Shown: in pieces, positions 5,390-7,581 of the stretch
Numbering within the stretch: the stretch's first letter is position 1
How the letters are laid out: each line of letters opens with the position of its first letter
Assembly: GCA_026398575.1 (NCBI GenBank)
Contig: JAPLSP010000189.1
Coordinates: 1-7,581 of the forward strand
DNA length: 7,581 nt
Reading direction: 5' to 3'
Source: Candidatus Sumerlaeota bacterium
Lineage (GTDB): Bacteria > Sumerlaeota > Sumerlaeia > JADFCT01
The notes under the pieces: generated by a model
Told to the model about the DNA's origin: nothing
The model's database searches: none
What the model saw: only the letters and a program-made list of their open reading frames with translations
Made by a program: the position numbers and the translations under genes

Positions 5390-6574
5390 ATGAAACTCTT
5401 GCTTGCGCCCAATGCCTTCAAGGAATCGCTGAGCCAGCGGGAAGCGGCGCGCGCGCTCGAACGCGGAATCCGGCGCGCCTTGCCGGACGCGCGGATTGTA
5501 TTGGCGCCGATGGCGGATGGCGGCGATGGATTTTTTGATACCTTGATTCTCGGCGCCGGCGGGCGGCGGGCGCACGCCACGGTGGATGATCCGCTGGGGC
5601 GGCCTGTGCACGCGAATTATGGGATTTTGCCGGAGGGCGCTCCAAAACCAGGCAGGCATTCCGCTGCGCCAACGGCAGTGATCGAGATGGCCGCGGCTTC
5701 CGGATTGCGATTGCTCTCTCAAGCCGAGCGCAATCCGATGCGAACCTCCACGCGTGGAACGGGACAGTTGATTTGCGCCGCCGTCGCACGCGGCGCCCGC
5801 CGCCTGCTGATCGGCGTCGGCGGCAGCGCGACGACGGACGGCGGCAGCGGCATGGCCGAGGCGCTGGGGTATCGCTTTCTGGACGCGCGCGGGAGGCCGG
5901 TGAAACCTTGCGGCGGCGCCCTCACAAGAATCGCGGCGATAGACGCCGCCGGATATGAGCGATGGCGCCGGTCGCTGGGAGATCAGGCGCCCATTGAATG
6001 CATCCTCGCCACCGACGTGACGAATCCGCTGCTGGGCCGCGACGGCGCCGCGCGCGTGTTCGCTCCGCAAAAAGGCGCCACGCCGTCAGAAGTGGAGCGG
6101 TTGGAAGAAGGCATGGAGCAATTCGCGCGCGTGGTCCGGCGGGACTTGGGAGTCTCCATCGCGCGGTTGAAAGGCGGCGGCGCGGGCGGCGGATTGGCGG
6201 CGGGGCTTGTGGCGTTTCTCGGAGCGGCGATCCACTCCGGCGCCGATGTTGTGGCTGAGACGATTGGCCTGGCGCGCAAGATGGAAGGCGCCGATTGGGT
6301 GATCACGGGAGAAGGCTGCCTCGACCGCCAGACTGCATTTGGCAAGGCGCCGGCGCTGGTAGCGCAGATGGCGTGCGAACGAGGCATCCCCGTCATCGGA
6401 GTTTGCGGAAAAATCGGAGAAGGCGCATCTCGCTTGCATCGTCAGGGCTTCACGGCGATCTTCTCGTTATGCGACGGCCCCATGCCGCTGGAAGAGGCCA
6501 TGCAAAACGCCGGGCGCCTTTTGGAGCGATTGGGATTTTCGATTGCCACGCTTATTCGCGGCTCTCATCATTGA
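5390..6574 (+). CDS. glxK: Glycerate 2-kinase (GarK/GlxK family)
   Basis: This family phosphorylates D-glycerate with ATP to give 2-phosphoglycerate, which feeds glyoxylate- or sugar-acid-derived carbon into lower glycolysis. The 394-residue protein is close to the usual length of about 380. It opens with the typical MKLLLAPNAFKESLS (family: MKIxIAPDSFKGSLS). It also has ADGGDGF (42-48), VGGSATTDGGSGM (143-155), DVTNPLLGRDGAARVFAPQKGAT (209-231 region), the glycine-rich GGGAGGGLAAG (262-272) and TGEGCLDRQTAFGKAP (306-321). All major family blocks are intact. Most relatives have arginine where this protein has C310 in GEGCLD. The ATG at 5390 is preferred to an upstream TTG because it starts the conserved block, though no ribosome site is visible. 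It is divergent from aspS and 15 bp ahead of proC, so the two are probably one operon. The glxK/garK symbol is by family and does not distinguish the physiological pathway. Confidence 0.94.
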   Translation: MKLLLAPNAFKESLSQREAARALERGIRRALPDARIVLAPMADGGDGFFDTLILGAGGRRAHATVDDPLGRPVHANYGILPEGAPKPGRHSAAPTAVIEMAAASGLRLLSQAERNPMRTSTRGTGQLICAAVARGARRLLIGVGGSATTDGGSGMAEALGYRFLDARGRPVKPCGGALTRIAAIDAAGYERWRRSLGDQAPIECILATDVTNPLLGRDGAARVFAPQKGATPSEVERLEEGMEQFARVVRRDLGVSIARLKGGGAGGGLAAGLVAFLGAAIHSGADVVAETIGLARKMEGADWVITGEGCLDRQTAFGKAPALVAQMACERGIPVIGVCGKIGEGASRLHRQGFTAIFSLCDGPMPLEEAMQNAGRLLERLGFSIATLIRGSHH

Positions 6575-6589
6575 AAAAGGAATCATGAA

Positions 6590-7471
6590 ATGGGCGTCAA
6601 ACAGTCAGATACCCCGCTTCTGGTTGGCTCGATCGGAGCGGGAAACATGGCGCGGGCGCTGATGGGCGGCATTGCGCGGGCCGGCATGGCGCGTCCGGAG
6701 GACTGCCTAGCCTGCGATATCAAGCCCGAAGCGCGCGCGGCATTTGAAAAGGCTACCGGCATCAAGGCCATCGAAAGCGGCGCCGAAGTCCTGCGGCGCT
6801 GCGAAGTGATATTATTAGCCGTCAAACCGCAGACGATGGGCGATGCGCTGGATGCCATCCGCGCCGGCGTCGAAGCGCGCCACTTGTTCATTTCCATCGC
6901 CGCCGGCATCAAAAGCGGATTCATTGAGAAAAGATTGGGCGCCGGCGCGGAAGGCGGCGCGCGCGGCGGTGTCCGCGTCGTGCGCGTGATGCCGAATACG
7001 CCGGCATTGCTGGGCGCCGGAGCGGCGGGTGTGGCGCCGGGCGCTTATGCCTCCGCCGAAGACGTCGCGCTGACCATCCGCCTCATGAACGCCGTGGGAA
7101 TCGCCGTCGCGGTTGATGAATCGCAAATGGACGCCGTTACCGCTCTGAGCGGCAGCGGCCCGGCGTATTTCTTCTATTTCGTCGAACGGCTGATTGCAGC
7201 GGGAATTGAGCAGGGCTTGGCGCCGGACGTGTCCGCGCGCCTGGCGAAACAAACGATTCTCGGCGCGGCGCGCATGTTATGCGAACGGCCCGAAACGCCC
7301 GAGCAATTGCGCGCCGCCGTCACCTCGCCCGGCGGAACGACGGCGGCGGCGATCAAGGCTTTCGACGAAGGTGGCTTCGGCCCGCTGATCGCGCGCGCCG
7401 TCGAGGCCGCCGTTGCGCGCGGCAGAGAATTAGGCGCCGAGCGGCGAGGAAACACCGACTGTCCCCAGTGA
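6590..7471 (+). CDS. proC: Pyrroline-5-carboxylate reductase
   Basis: ProC reduces 1-pyrroline-5-carboxylate to proline with NAD(P)H, the last step of proline synthesis, in the cytoplasm. The 293-residue protein has the N-terminal dinucleotide-binding Rossmann motif GAGNMARAL (16-24), LAVKPQ (76-81), the conserved VMPNTPALLGAG (133-144), and the C-terminal dimer/active-site blocks TALSGSGPAYFFYFVE (184-199) and VTSPGGTTAAAIKAFDEGGF (244-263). A small glycine-rich insert lies at about 117-127, before the MPNTP strand. Relatives normally end near the RELG at 279-282; the last ten residues (ERRGNTDCPQ) look added, probably by sequence belonging to the retroelement that follows. The start has AAAAAGGA about eight bases upstream. 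It is 15 bp after glycerate kinase. Confidence 0.96.
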   Translation: MGVKQSDTPLLVGSIGAGNMARALMGGIARAGMARPEDCLACDIKPEARAAFEKATGIKAIESGAEVLRRCEVILLAVKPQTMGDALDAIRAGVEARHLFISIAAGIKSGFIEKRLGAGAEGGARGGVRVVRVMPNTPALLGAGAAGVAPGAYASAEDVALTIRLMNAVGIAVAVDESQMDAVTALSGSGPAYFFYFVERLIAAGIEQGLAPDVSARLAKQTILGAARMLCERPETPEQLRAAVTSPGGTTAAAIKAFDEGGFGPLIARAVEAAVARGRELGAERRGNTDCPQ

Positions 7472-7481
7472 CGGAGAACCG

Positions 7482-7581
7482 GTGGCAACGAAACTGTTGC
7501 GCATAGCCGACAAGGCCCGCAGGGAACCGAAGTTCCAGTTCACCAGTTTGTTTCATCTGATGGGCGAGGAACTGAGCGGGA
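7482..7581 (+). CDS. Group II intron-type reverse transcriptase/maturase, partial (5' end)
   Basis: Only the first 33 residues are in the window. They begin with VATKLLRIADKARREP and continue with KFQFTSLFHLMGEELSG. This matches the N-terminus of group II intron reverse transcriptase/maturases (pattern MATKLxRIAEKA, then FTSLxHL), just ahead of the first RT block, which lies outside. The GTG start has a GGAG ribosome site five bases upstream (7473-7476). It starts 10 bases after the proC stop. In complete introns several hundred bases of ribozyme precede this reading frame, and there is no space for them here, so the element is either 5'-truncated or not a self-splicing intron. The catalytic YADD motif cannot be checked in this window. 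Confidence 0.78.
   Translation, partial: MATKLLRIADKARREPKFQFTSLFHLMGEELSG

Noticed and set aside
5117..6070. A 317-codon open frame on the minus strand across the aspS start and glycerate kinase.
   Set aside because: It is antisense to two well-supported genes, is arginine- and alanine-rich with no family pattern, and results from GC-rich codon bias.

Overview
The window is bacterial DNA with two unlike halves. Positions 1 to about 3430 hold accessory genes of moderate base composition. Positions 3430 to the right edge hold GC-rich housekeeping genes full of GGCGCC-type codon runs. The phylum cannot be fixed from the sequence. Shine-Dalgarno sites, a bacterial-type aspartyl-tRNA synthetase with the residues of the non-discriminating class, and a group II-type reverse transcriptase start all point to a GC-rich bacterium, possibly from a little-cultured lineage.

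Left half: a Fic-family AMP-transferase-like gene (166-1398, +) with an intact catalytic motif and its own inhibitory helix. It faces a minus-strand series that reads right to left: a DUF4258 toxin-like gene (3365-3045), an MqsA-like helix-turn-helix antitoxin without the usual zinc cysteines (3020-2472), a small conserved protein of unknown function with an odd basic tail (2420-2046), and a CYTH-fold triphosphatase-like gene (1944-1459). The toxin and antitoxin lie 24 bp apart. An 11-bp perfect inverted repeat spans the junction between them. The third gene has its ribosome site inside a short perfect hairpin. All four genes run in the same direction as aspS, which lies just upstream.

Right half: aspS (5256-3430, -) is divergent from a two-gene unit, glycerate 2-kinase (5390-6574, +) and proC (6590-7471, +), which are 15 bp apart. 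Just after proC, a reverse transcriptase/maturase reading frame begins at 7482 and runs off the window. It leaves no room for the 5' ribozyme domains of a complete group II intron.

The core genes do ordinary jobs: charging tRNA with aspartate, making 2-phosphoglycerate, and the last step of proline synthesis. The most noteworthy parts are the zinc-less toxin-antitoxin pair with its RNA or DNA structures and third gene, the neighbouring Fic and CYTH genes that both act on nucleotide-type substrates, and the retroelement at the end of proC. No CRISPR array, tRNA, rRNA or complete insertion sequence was seen.
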